A DNA stretch of 18,575 nucleotides from an uncultured Megamonas sp. (GCA_900554895.1 USIX01000029.1:1-18575); one strand, 5' to 3'; positions 7,861-14,736 are shown, counted from the first letter of the stretch. Notes: a model not told the origin generated them from the letters alone. A program made the numbers and translations.

Positions 7861-8610
7861 ATGGATAGAACAGAAACAGCGAAAAAAATCAGTGAAAAAT
7901 GGTTTCAGCAGGAAATAAGCGTAAGCGGTGCAGACAGCAGTTTTAAAGCTATAGCGGAAAATTTCGTCTGCGGTGATAATCTAATCCGTTCAGTGCTTAC
8001 GGATAAACAGAAAATATTGGTGATTTTAACTGCACTGACGACGGTGCAGACTTTGAAACCGCTTGCCAAATATACGAAAGCGGCACTTAATGTAGGTGTT
8101 TCGCCGGAAGAAATAACGGAAACGCTTTATCAGTGCGCGCCGTATATCGGCATTTCAAGAGTGGAAGCGGCACTGGATGAAGTAAATGCAGTTTTTGCAC
8201 AGATGAATGTGGCATATCCGCTCAAAGAACAGGCAACAGTTGATGAAACGACACGCTTTGCCAAAGGGCTTGCCGTGCAGCAGAAAATTTTCGGTGCGGA
8301 AAATATCAATGCAATGAGAGAAAATGCGCCGGAAGAATTAAAACATATTCAGGACTATTTATCCGCTTACTGTTTCGGCGATTATTATACAAGAGGCACG
8401 CTTGATTTAAAAATGCGTGAACTTATAACATTTACGGCAATAATCTGTCTTGGCGGCTGCGAACCGCAAGCAAAAGCTCATGCCGGCGCCAATATCAGCG
8501 TGGGCAATACGAAGGAAATGCTTATCGAAGCGGCTACGCAGTGTCTGCCGTTCATCGGTTTTCCGCGAACATTGAATGCCATCGGCTGCATAAATGCTGT
8601 TTGTAAATAA
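7861..8610 (+). CDS. Carboxymuconolactone decarboxylase family protein, two CMD domains
   Basis: 249 residues containing two alpha-helical CMD/AhpD-like repeats, about residues 20-115 and 145-247. The second holds the family core RELITFTAIICLGGCEPQAKAHAGAN with Cys196, Cys200 and His207, reminiscent of the AhpD thiol centre though the spacing is CxxxC rather than CxxC. The first repeat has no such pair. Members act in peroxide or electrophile defence or as lyases/isomerases of small lactones; a redox role fits the neighbours better than aromatic catabolism, of which there is no other trace. ATG 7861 has AAGAAGG upstream. It is the first gene behind the 19-bp-spacer promoter and is followed after 39 bases by the membrane protein. 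Confidence 0.88.
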   Translation: MDRTETAKKISEKWFQQEISVSGADSSFKAIAENFVCGDNLIRSVLTDKQKILVILTALTTVQTLKPLAKYTKAALNVGVSPEEITETLYQCAPYIGISRVEAALDEVNAVFAQMNVAYPLKEQATVDETTRFAKGLAVQQKIFGAENINAMRENAPEELKHIQDYLSAYCFGDYYTRGTLDLKMRELITFTAIICLGGCEPQAKAHAGANISVGNTKEMLIEAATQCLPFIGFPRTLNAIGCINAVCK

Positions 8611-8649
8611 GTTGCAGAGAATATGTCATGGAGAAAAGGAGTATGTAAA

Positions 8650-9342
8650 ATGCGCAGTGTGAATTTTAAGATTGTCATAGATATTATGCTGATAACGGCA
8701 TTACTTTTATCCATGGCATATTTGTTAATCGGCATAGATAATCATGAGATTGTAGGAACAGTATTTTTCTTGCTGTTTATCGTGCATATAATATTAAATC
8801 GCCGCTGGTTTTCCAGTATATTCAAGGGAAAATATTCAGCAGTAAGGATATTGCGTACAGGAATTAATCTGATGTCGGTCGTAATGATGGCAGGGCTTAT
8901 AATAAGCGGGCTTATTTTTGCCACGTATACACCGTCTTTTATAAAGACGGCAGGCAGTATCGACATGGCAAGACAGCTTCATATGATAACATCGTATTGG
9001 AGTTTTGTACTGCTGTCCGTTCATTTGGGTATGAATTTAAGCGTAGTATCAAATGCGGTAAAAGCAAATTATATTTTTAAGGAATTTTTCCGGCTGATAG
9101 GAATAGTTCTGGCCTGTTACGGTGTATATGCTTTTATGAAGCACGATTTGCTGATGTATATGTTTTTGCAGCAGGAATTCGTTTTCTTTGATACAAAGCA
9201 GTCTCTCGCGCTGTTTTTTGCGGATTACATTTCAATCATGTGTTTCGGCGGCATAATAGGCTACAGCATTATGCGTCTGTCTGCTAAGTTGAATATCTGC
9301 AGAATGAACAGACAGATGAAAACGAAGGAAGAGGTGAATTGA
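8650..9342 (+). CDS. DUF4405 membrane protein, probable b-type cytochrome
   Basis: 230 residues with about six hydrophobic spans (roughly 8-28, 34-50, 70-92, 113-133, 147-165, 184-208). His32 and His46 lie 14 residues apart, and His111 and His125 also 14 apart (LHMITSYW, SVHLGMN). Two such pairs on neighbouring helices are what a di-heme b-type membrane cytochrome would need. I therefore read it as an electron carrier across the membrane, which is inference from spacing. Start ATG 8650 follows AAGGAG; the earlier in-frame ATG 8623 would lie upstream of that site. Its stop overlaps the next start by one base, so it is translationally coupled to the lipoprotein gene. Confidence 0.82.
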   Translation: MRSVNFKIVIDIMLITALLLSMAYLLIGIDNHEIVGTVFFLLFIVHIILNRRWFSSIFKGKYSAVRILRTGINLMSVVMMAGLIISGLIFATYTPSFIKTAGSIDMARQLHMITSYWSFVLLSVHLGMNLSVVSNAVKANYIFKEFFRLIGIVLACYGVYAFMKHDLLMYMFLQQEFVFFDTKQSLALFFADYISIMCFGGIIGYSIMRLSAKLNICRMNRQMKTKEEVN

Positions 9343-9863
9343 TGAAAAAGTGGATAACGCTGATGTTTTCCGTGCTGATGATTTTTTCGCTTACGGCGTG
9401 CAGTGCACAGGTTGATGAACAAAAGCAAATGGCAGAAAATACACAGACGGAAAAAACGGTTCAGAATATAAATAAAGAGGAAGGAAGCAGTGAAATGATG
9501 AACAGAAAAATAAAAGTTACGGGTCAAAACGGAGAGATTATCGTATTTGCCTTAAACGACAGTCAGGCTGCACAGGATTTGTACAATCAGCTTCCGTTTA
9601 CTGTTGAAGTGGAAAATTTCAGTACGAATGAAAAGATTTTTTATCCTTCTGATAAACTGAGTACGAAAAATACCCCAAATCCGTCAAGTGTTGATGTAGG
9701 AACGCTGGCTTATTACAGACCGTGGGGCAATGTAGTAATGTTTTATGGCGGATTAAGACCGAACAGCGATTTGTATGAACTGGGAAATGCTGTATCGGGT
9801 AAAGAGTCGATAAAAAATTTATCCGGCAGCATTACCGTGGAAAAGGAAGATAGTAATGAATAG
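9342..9863 (+). CDS. Lipoprotein with cyclophilin-like domain
   Basis: 173 residues. Residues 1-20 are a lipoprotein signal with lipobox LTAC (Cys20), followed by a Gln/Glu/Lys-rich linker to about residue 51. From Met53 on (MNRKIKVTGQNGEIIVFALND) it is a cyclophilin-like beta-barrel of the small bacterial type (TM1367-like), with characteristic LPFTVEVENFSTNEKIFYP and AYYRPWGNVVMFYGG segments. Such domains are usually cytoplasmic proteins of about 120 residues with unknown ligand, so membrane anchoring is notable. An internal ATG pair (9495, 9498) preceded by AGGAAGGAAG sits exactly at the domain boundary and could give an unlipidated form. The gene overlaps the previous stop by one base and the next start by eight, so the three genes are one translational unit. 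Confidence 0.8.
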   Translation: MKKWITLMFSVLMIFSLTACSAQVDEQKQMAENTQTEKTVQNINKEEGSSEMMNRKIKVTGQNGEIIVFALNDSQAAQDLYNQLPFTVEVENFSTNEKIFYPSDKLSTKNTPNPSSVDVGTLAYYRPWGNVVMFYGGLRPNSDLYELGNAVSGKESIKNLSGSITVEKEDSNE

Positions 9864-10521
9864 GCGGGAGTTTATTAAAGTCGGCGGAGCCGGTCTGTTT
9901 ACTTTATTTTTAAGCGGCTGCGGCTTATCCATGCTGTCGGGCAAAAATGATGAAAATGCCAAGGCTGCTGCAGTTTCGGAAGGTGAAAATATGAAAATCG
10001 TAGTAATAACGGGCAGTCCGCATAGAAACGGAACATCGGCACTGCTGGCGGATAAATTCATTGAAGGAGCGCAAAGTGCAGGTCATGAAGTTTTCCGTTT
10101 CAATGCGGCATTTGAGGAAATACATCCGTGTTTGGCTTGCAACCGCTGCAATAGGGACAGTGCGTGTATTCAAGGTGATGCGATTGAAAAGAATTTAATG
10201 CCGAAACTCTTGGAAGCGGATATGATAGCACTTATTACGCCGCTGTATTATTATGGCATGTCAACGCAGATAAAAACCGTAGTCGACAGATTTTATGCAC
10301 GCATAGGAAAATTACAGAATAAAAAGTCAATTTTGATGGCAACGGCATGGAACAGTGCCGACTGGACGATGACATCGCTCGTAAAACATTATGAATCTCT
10401 CGTGCAGTATATGAAATGGCAGGATGCAGGCAAGGTGCTTGCTATAGGCTGCGGTTACCGTTCAGCCATAGAGCGAAGCGAATTTCCTAATCAGGCATAT
10501 CAAATAGGAGCGAATTTATAA
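9856..10521 (+). CDS. Tat/lipobox iron-sulfur flavoprotein (FMN reductase family)
   Basis: 221 residues. Residues 1-22 combine a twin-arginine motif (NRREFIKVGG) with a lipobox (LSGC, Cys22), predicting a folded, cofactor-loaded lipoprotein outside the membrane. After a short linker the flavodoxin-like domain starts at Met46 with the FMN phosphate loop TGSPHRNGTSA, the cysteine cluster C92-x2-C95-x2-C98-x5-C104 expected to hold a 4Fe-4S centre as in archaeal Isf proteins, and the ITPLYYYGMSTQIKTVVDR loop. Role: electron transfer between a membrane donor (probably the cytochrome-like neighbour) and an external acceptor, inferred. ATG 9991, preceded by GGAAGG seven bases upstream, would yield a 176-residue cytoplasmic form, the exact length of the following paralogue. 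It is joined to the lipoprotein gene by an eight-base overlap. Confidence 0.88.
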   Translation: MNRREFIKVGGAGLFTLFLSGCGLSMLSGKNDENAKAAAVSEGENMKIVVITGSPHRNGTSALLADKFIEGAQSAGHEVFRFNAAFEEIHPCLACNRCNRDSACIQGDAIEKNLMPKLLEADMIALITPLYYYGMSTQIKTVVDRFYARIGKLQNKKSILMATAWNSADWTMTSLVKHYESLVQYMKWQDAGKVLAIGCGYRSAIERSEFPNQAYQIGANL

Positions 10522-10546
10522 TTTATACAGATGAGAGGTAAGGACA

Positions 10547-11077
10547 ATGAAAATAGTAGTTGTTACGGGAAGTCCGCATAAATCGGGAACAACGGCGCTT
10601 CTGGCGGATAAATTCATTGAAGGAGCGCAAAGTGCAGGTCATGAAGTTTTCCGGTTTGATGCGGCGTTTGAAGATATACATCCGTGTCTCGGCTGCGATA
10701 GATGCGGCATGGACGGCGACTGCATACAGAATGATGCGATTTTGCAGACTTTAATGCCGCAGCTTTTGCAGGCAGACCTTATTGCACTTGTTACACCTGT
10801 GTATTTCTTTGCCATGACGGCGCAGATAAAGACGATAGTAGACCGTTTTTATTCACGCACAGGCAGACTGCATAATAAAAAATCCGTACTGCTGACGGCG
10901 GCAGGCAGCAATACGGATTTGACGATGATGGCGATAACAGACCATTACAATACTTTGGTGAGGTACATGGAATGGAATGATATGGGAAGAATATTGGCCC
11001 CGGGCTGTCCGACGAGAGAAGCGATAGAAAAAACGGATTTTCCCGACAAGGCGTATCAGCTGGGGGCAAATTTATAA
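10547..11077 (+). CDS. Cytoplasmic iron-sulfur flavoprotein, tandem paralogue
   Basis: 176 residues, lacking any signal peptide. FMN loop TGSPHKSGTTA (7-17), cysteine cluster C47-x2-C50-x2-C53-x5-C59, and the VTPVYFFAMTAQIKTIVDR loop mark it as an Isf-type flavoprotein able to carry FMN and 4Fe-4S. It is clearly a tandem copy of the preceding gene's catalytic domain: a 53-base stretch (10601-10653) is identical to 10045-10097 and most of the remainder aligns without gaps. Loss or gain of the Tat/lipobox extension would have placed the two copies on opposite sides of the membrane. Start ATG 10547 follows GAGAGG. It is the last gene of the run; a MerR-type promoter and a terminator follow. Confidence 0.92.
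   Translation: MKIVVVTGSPHKSGTTALLADKFIEGAQSAGHEVFRFDAAFEDIHPCLGCDRCGMDGDCIQNDAILQTLMPQLLQADLIALVTPVYFFAMTAQIKTIVDRFYSRTGRLHNKKSVLLTAAGSNTDLTMMAITDHYNTLVRYMEWNDMGRILAPGCPTREAIEKTDFPDKAYQLGANL
10601..10653 (+). repeat. 53-base identical segment shared by the two tandem flavoprotein genes
   Basis: Identical to 10045-10097, offset 556 bases. Flanking parts of the two genes differ at many silent positions, so this is either the most constrained part or a recent gene-conversion tract. Confidence 0.85.
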
Positions 11078-11084
11078 ATTATTA

Positions 11085-11115
11085 TTGACTTAAAGTCTGC
11101 TTTAAGTTGTATTAT
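11085..11115 (+). promoter_or_regulatory. MerR-type promoter with perfect dyad, facing a terminator
   Basis: TTGACT (11085-11090), 19-base spacer, TATTAT (11110-11115). ACTTAAAG (11088-11095) and CTTTAAGT (11100-11107) form a perfect inverted repeat with a four-base gap centred in the spacer, the textbook layout of MerR operators. No gene follows in this direction: the terminator at 11142 lies about 20 bases behind the expected start and then comes the opposing hxlR gene. Confidence 0.6.
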
Positions 11116-11141
11116 AAAAGCGTAGACATAAAAAGTTTTTG

Positions 11142-11176
11142 GTCGGTTTCTGCTCCGGAAACCGGCTATTTTTTTA
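11142..11176 (+). terminator. Terminator behind the flavoprotein run
   Basis: GTCGGTTTC (11142-11150) pairs with GAAACCGGC (11158-11166), nine pairs including one wobble, loop of seven, followed by TATTTTTTTA. Its right arm touches the stop codon of the opposing hxlR gene. Confidence 0.75.
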
Positions 11177-11504
11177 TGCGGTTATTATCTCCCCATTCGC
11201 ACATCATATCCAAAATAGGGATGAGAGATTTGCCGCGTTGCGTCAGAGAGTATTCAACCTTTGGAGGGATTTGCGGATATTCTTCTCGATGGATTAGTTT
11301 ATCTGCTTCCAGCTCTTTTAATGAGGCGGATAATGTCTTGTAGGAAATATCGCCTATATACCGTTTCATCTCGTTGAAACGGACGACTTTAAATTCCATT
11401 AACGTATATAAAATCGTCATTTTATATTTGCCGTTAATCAGAGATAAGGTATAACTGAAGCCTGTTTCACGGAGATTTTCCTGAGCGATACAGCGATTGT
11501 TCAT
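11166..11504 (-). CDS. HxlR-family transcriptional regulator
   Basis: 112 residues, typical HxlR size. The winged helix (about 18-95) shows the family pattern LINGKYKMTILYTLM, then RFNEMKRYIGDISYKTLSASL, then KLIHREEYPQIPPKVEYSLT and RGKSLIPILDMMCEWG. Cys5 corresponds to the N-terminal cysteine that acts as redox or quinone sensor in YodB/HypR relatives, though the distance from Cys5 to the GK motif is larger here. Start ATG 11504 on the minus strand has AAGGAG upstream. It is divergent from the flavoprotein genes at 11654 and 12214, whose promoter overlaps its own; autorepression and control of those genes by oxidants or electrophiles is the natural reading. Confidence 0.9.
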   Translation of the reverse strand: MNNRCIAQENLRETGFSYTLSLINGKYKMTILYTLMEFKVVRFNEMKRYIGDISYKTLSASLKELEADKLIHREEYPQIPPKVEYSLTQRGKSLIPILDMMCEWGDNNRIKK

Positions 11505-11524
11505 AATTACACTCTCCTTTTAGT

Positions 11525-11537
11525 AAGTATTATACTT
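11525..11537. promoter_or_regulatory. Perfect 13-base palindrome in the hxlR leader
   Basis: AAGTATTATACTT, symmetric about the central T, lies between the hxlR promoter and its ribosome site. It is a candidate second HxlR site. Confidence 0.4.
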
Positions 11538-11549
11538 TAATGTGCGTAC

Positions 11550-11577
11550 TTGTTAAAAGTATTATTGTTGTTATAAT
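11550..11577 (+). promoter_or_regulatory. Promoter for the divergent flavoprotein pair
   Basis: TTGTTA (11550-11555), 16-base spacer, TATAAT (11572-11577). Directed at the gene starting at 11654. Confidence 0.55.
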
Positions 11578-11586
11578 TATAGTAAC
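11567..11586. promoter_or_regulatory. Candidate HxlR operator over both -10 elements
   Basis: GTTGTTATAATTATAGTAAC is a 20-base dyad with 16 of 20 positions symmetric. It covers the -10 of the plus-strand promoter (11572-11577) and that of the minus-strand promoter (11576-11581), so one bound dimer would shut both. Confidence 0.55.
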
Positions 11587-11604
11587 AGAAAAAAATAAAG
11601 TCAA
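11576..11604 (-). promoter_or_regulatory. hxlR promoter
   Basis: Read on the minus strand: TTGACT (11604-11599), 17-base spacer, TATAAT (11581-11576). Consensus-like and directed at hxlR. Confidence 0.7.
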
Positions 11605-11653
11605 TTTTCTTCAGTAATTGCTATATTGTGTGTATTTATCAGGAGGGATTTTT

Positions 11654-12199
11654 ATGAGCAAAAAAATCGTTGTAATTACGGGAAGTCCGCGCAAAAACGG
11701 CAACAGTTTCGCCATGACGCAGGCATTTATCGAAGCGGCGGAAAAGAAAGGTCATGAAGTAACGCGTTTTGATGCCGCAATGAAAAACGTGGGCGGCTGC
11801 CGTGCCTGCGAAACTTGCTTTAAAACGGGAAAAGCCTGCTCTTTTGATGATGATTTCAATACGATAGCTCCAGCTATTTTGGCAGCCGATGCAGTTGTAT
11901 TTACTATGCCTGTATATTGGTACAGCATTCCGGCGCAGATTAAGAGCGTGATTGATAAATTATATTCGTTTTGCGTGGCGGGAAAAGATATTGCGGGAAA
12001 AGAATGTGCCGTTATCGCCTGCTGTGAGGAAGACGATATGTCGGTGCTCGACGGTGTGAGAGTTCCGATTGAACGTTCGGCGGCGCTTATCAAATGGAAA
12101 ATGGTCGGCGAAGTTCTCGTTCCGGGCGTGTTAAATGTAGGCGATATCGATAAGACGGACGGCTGTAAAAGAGCGGCAGAATTGGCTGACAAAATTTGA
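11654..12199 (+). CDS. Iron-sulfur flavoprotein / NAD(P)H-dependent oxidoreductase
   Basis: 181 residues, cytoplasmic. FMN phosphate loop TGSPRKNGNS (9-18), cysteines C49-x2-C52-x2-C55-x6-C62, and the family loop FTMPVYWYSIPAQIKSVIDKL. The four cysteines match an Isf-type cluster with one extra residue in the last gap. It diverges clearly from the tandem pair at 9856-11077, so is an older paralogue. Start ATG 11654 with AGGAGGG at 11641-11647; the frame extending to TTG 11618 overlaps the promoter side and lacks a ribosome site. It is first of a two-gene operon divergent from hxlR and probably HxlR-controlled; its stop is 14 bases from the next start. Likely FMN-dependent reduction of quinones, nitro compounds or ferredoxin-linked acceptors, not resolvable further. 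Confidence 0.9.
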   Translation: MSKKIVVITGSPRKNGNSFAMTQAFIEAAEKKGHEVTRFDAAMKNVGGCRACETCFKTGKACSFDDDFNTIAPAILAADAVVFTMPVYWYSIPAQIKSVIDKLYSFCVAGKDIAGKECAVIACCEEDDMSVLDGVRVPIERSAALIKWKMVGEVLVPGVLNVGDIDKTDGCKRAAELADKI

Positions 12200-12213
12200 C
12201 GGGAGCGATGATT

Positions 12214-12762
12214 ATGAGTAAGGAAATTATAATATTAAACGGCAGTCCTCGTAAAAACGGCAATACTTCCGCACTTGTTAAAGCATTTACCGAAGGTGCT
12301 GAAGTTGCTGGTAATACAGTTACGGAATTTTTCCTCGATAAAATGAATATTCACGGCTGCAAAGGCTGTTTCAGCGGCGGTAAAAATCCGGACAGCCCGT
12401 GTGTGCAGAAAGACGATATGGATAAAATTTATCCGGCGTATAAAAAAGCCGATATCGTCGTTTTGGCAACACCGCTATATTATTGGACGATAAGCGGACA
12501 GCTCAAATGCGCTTTTGACAGATTGTTTGCCGTAGCCGAATGTGATGAGAATTATGCCAATCCGAAAAAACAGTGTGCGCTGTTAATGGCGGCTGAAGGA
12601 TACGGCTTTGAGGAAACGTTGTACTGGTATAATAATCTGGAAAAACATCTCGGTTGGCAAAGTATCGGCAGAGTGCTCTGCGGCGGCGTTATGAATATCG
12701 GCGACATCAAGGATAAAAAAGAATTGCAGGATGCCTTTGAACTGGGCAAATCCATAAATTGA
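12214..12762 (+). CDS. NAD(P)H-dependent oxidoreductase with reduced Cys motif
   Basis: 182 residues of the same flavodoxin-like family: FMN loop LNGSPRKNGNTSA (9-21) and ATPLYYWTISGQLKCAFDRL loop. The cysteine region reads C49-x2-C52-x10-C63; the third cluster cysteine of its relatives is replaced near Gly55, so a 4Fe-4S centre is doubtful and the residual cysteines may be structural. Start is ATG 12214 (GGGAG eight bases before); ATG 12208 is an alternative adding two residues. It is the second gene of the HxlR-facing operon. A weak hairpin (GCCG-TTA-CGGC, about 12783-12793) lies downstream without a proper T-run, so readthrough into the acetyltransferase gene is possible. Confidence 0.88.
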   Translation: MSKEIIILNGSPRKNGNTSALVKAFTEGAEVAGNTVTEFFLDKMNIHGCKGCFSGGKNPDSPCVQKDDMDKIYPAYKKADIVVLATPLYYWTISGQLKCAFDRLFAVAECDENYANPKKQCALLMAAEGYGFEETLYWYNNLEKHLGWQSIGRVLCGGVMNIGDIKDKKELQDAFELGKSIN

Positions 12763-12847
12763 CGGGACTTTAAAATAATATTTTGCCGTTACGGCGAAAT
12801 TCGGCAGAAAAAATAGCTGTTGCACCGATAAAAGGAGAAAAAACAAT

Positions 12848-13291
12848 TTGAAATTTATTGAAATTGCGGAGAACAAAAAGCAGTATCTGGATTTATTGCT
12901 GCTTGCCGACGAACAGGAGAGCATGATAGATAAATATCTGGACAGAGGTACTATGTATGCTTTGGATGATGACGGGATTAAAGCGGTCTGCGTTGTTACC
13001 GATGAGAAAAACGGTATTTTGGAAATAAAAAATATTGCAGTCAGACCGGATTGTCAGAGAAAAGGCTACGGTAAGCAGTTAATTCGGTTTATACGAAATA
13101 AATATAAAGATTTTTTTGCTATTTTGCAGGTGGGAACGGGAGATAGTCCGCTTACTGTTCCGTTTTATGAAAGCTGCGGTTTTCATAAATCGCATATTGT
13201 AAAAAATTTTTTCCTCGATAATTATGACCATGTTATCTGTGAAGGCGGCAAACAACTTGTTGATATGGTGTATTTGCAGATGAAAATATGA
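12848..13291 (+). CDS. GNAT family N-acetyltransferase, TTG start
   Basis: 147 residues. The acetyl-CoA binding motif is RPDCQRKGYGKQLI (Q/R-x-x-G-x-G) after the strand ILEIKNIAV, followed by the C-terminal FYESCGFHKS motif of this superfamily. It transfers an acetyl group from acetyl-CoA to an amine on a small molecule or protein; the acceptor is unknown. The start is a TTG at 12848 with AAAGGAG nine bases upstream; no ATG lies near, and the N-terminus KFIEIAENKKQYLDLLLLADEQ is the usual first helix region, so the TTG is well supported. It ends the plus-strand gene series and is followed by a strong terminator shared with thiC. Confidence 0.85.
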   Translation: MKFIEIAENKKQYLDLLLLADEQESMIDKYLDRGTMYALDDDGIKAVCVVTDEKNGILEIKNIAVRPDCQRKGYGKQLIRFIRNKYKDFFAILQVGTGDSPLTVPFYESCGFHKSHIVKNFFLDNYDHVICEGGKQLVDMVYLQMKI

Positions 13292-13336
13292 AAGAGTCTT
13301 TTATTAAAACATTTCTTTTCATGATACGCTAAAGAT

Positions 13337-13371
13337 AAAAAAGAGAAGCATTCATATGCTTCTCTTTTTTT
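13337..13371. terminator. Bidirectional terminator between the acetyltransferase gene and thiC
   Basis: GAGAAGCA (13343-13350) pairs with TGCTTCTC (13357-13364), loop TTCATA, with A-run on the left and T-run on the right. Works for both converging genes. Confidence 0.85.
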
Positions 13372-13406
13372 ATTTATGATATGTGATTAAAATATAGAAG
13401 GCTGTT

Positions 13407-14711
13407 TTAGCAGTGTTCGATAGTCGAACCGAGATATTTATTGACGATTTCCACTGCGCAGTAATCACCGCACATGGAGCAGGCAGTAGTGCCTTCCGGG
13501 TTGCGGGATGCACGTTTTTCACGAGCTGTCTGCGGGTCTATGGCAAGATTTAACTGAGCTTCCCAGTCAAGCTGTTTGCGGGCTTTTGCCATGTTTAAGT
13601 CCCAATCCTTGGCTCCCGGTACGCCTTTTACGATATCAGCCGCATGAGCGGCAATTCTTGTTACGATTACACCGTCCTTAACGTCCTGATTATTCGGCAG
13701 GGCGAGATGTTCAGCTGGTGTTACGTAGCAGAGAAAATCAGCGCCGTTTGCGGCAGCCATTGTTCCGCCGATAGCGGCAGTAATATGGTCATAGCCCGGT
13801 GCAACGTCAGTAACGAGCGGGCCGAGAACATAAAATGGTGCATTATGGCAGAGGCTTTTCTGCAGTTTCATATTAGTGGCAATCTGGTCGAACGGTACAT
13901 GTCCCGGTCCTTCCACCATTACTTGTACTCCTCTGTCCCAGGCACGTTTTACTAGTCCGCCGAGGTTTAAGAGTTCCTGAATTTGCGCATGGTCGGTGGC
14001 ATCGGCAAGACAGCCAGGGCGCAGTCCGTCGCCAAGACTCATGGTTACGTCGTATTTGGCGCAGATATCTAAAATATCATCATATCGTTCGTAAAGCGGA
14101 TTGTTTTTTTCGTTATAGAGCATCCAGCCTGTGATGAAGGAACCGCCGCGGCTTACAACGTCCATATAGCGGCCTTCTGCACGCATACGGTTGATAACGT
14201 CCATTGTTACGCCGCAGTGGATAGTCATGAAGTCAGCTCCGTCTTTTGCCTGTTTTTCAATGGCATGGAGCAAATCTTCCTCTGTCATCTTTACAACGGC
14301 ACCGTGCGCTTTGATAGCGTCAACCGTTGCCTGATAAATCGGTACTGTGCCTACCATAACGGTAGAATGGTCTAAAATGGCACGACGGGAGGCGTCAATG
14401 TTATTGCCTGTACTTAAATCCATTACGGAATGAGCACCGGCTGCTATGGCAATATTGAGTTTTTCAATTTCCGGTTCTGGGTCAGGAAAAGCGCTTGATG
14501 TTCCGATATTGGCATTTACTTTTGTACAAAGTCCTTCTCCTACGCCGTACGGATGCAGATTTTTATGATTTATATTGGCACAAATAGCAATAGTTCCGTT
14601 AGCTACACGTTCTTTGAGAACATTTATATCCATATTTTCTTCTTGCGCCACTATTTTCATTTCATCAGTGATTTTGCCAGCTCTGGCAGCTTGCATTTGA
14701 GTCATTGTCAT
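13407..14711 (-). CDS. thiC: Phosphomethylpyrimidine synthase ThiC
   Basis: 434 residues, normal for the shorter Firmicutes form. ThiC is a radical SAM enzyme that rearranges aminoimidazole ribotide to the HMP-phosphate pyrimidine of thiamine. Visible signatures include NINHKNLHPYGVGEG, DLSTGNNIDASRR, FMTIHCGVT, SRGGSF, SLGDGLRPGCLADATD, VEGPGHVPFDQ and TDVAPGYDHITAAIGG. The cluster cysteines lie at the C-terminus as CSMCGDYC (411, 414, 418), CX2CX3C here. Start is ATG 14711 (minus), with AGGAGG ten bases upstream; the longer frame to 14810 runs through the riboswitch terminator and is not coding. Controlled by a TPP riboswitch with its own promoter. No other thiamine genes are present in the window. 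Confidence 0.97.
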   Translation of the reverse strand: MTMTQMQAARAGKITDEMKIVAQEENMDINVLKERVANGTIAICANINHKNLHPYGVGEGLCTKVNANIGTSSAFPDPEPEIEKLNIAIAAGAHSVMDLSTGNNIDASRRAILDHSTVMVGTVPIYQATVDAIKAHGAVVKMTEEDLLHAIEKQAKDGADFMTIHCGVTMDVINRMRAEGRYMDVVSRGGSFITGWMLYNEKNNPLYERYDDILDICAKYDVTMSLGDGLRPGCLADATDHAQIQELLNLGGLVKRAWDRGVQVMVEGPGHVPFDQIATNMKLQKSLCHNAPFYVLGPLVTDVAPGYDHITAAIGGTMAAANGADFLCYVTPAEHLALPNNQDVKDGVIVTRIAAHAADIVKGVPGAKDWDLNMAKARKQLDWEAQLNLAIDPQTAREKRASRNPEGTTACSMCGDYCAVEIVNKYLGSTIEHC

Positions 14712-14736
14712 TTGAAATCCTCCTAAATTTTTATGT

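Noticed and set aside
11107..11343. Plus-strand frame behind the orphan MerR promoter
   Set aside because: Opposite hxlR and crosses the terminator; no ribosome site and no domain pattern.
12783..12815. Hairpin between the last flavoprotein gene and the acetyltransferase gene as a terminator
   Set aside because: Only four to five base pairs and no T-run behind it.
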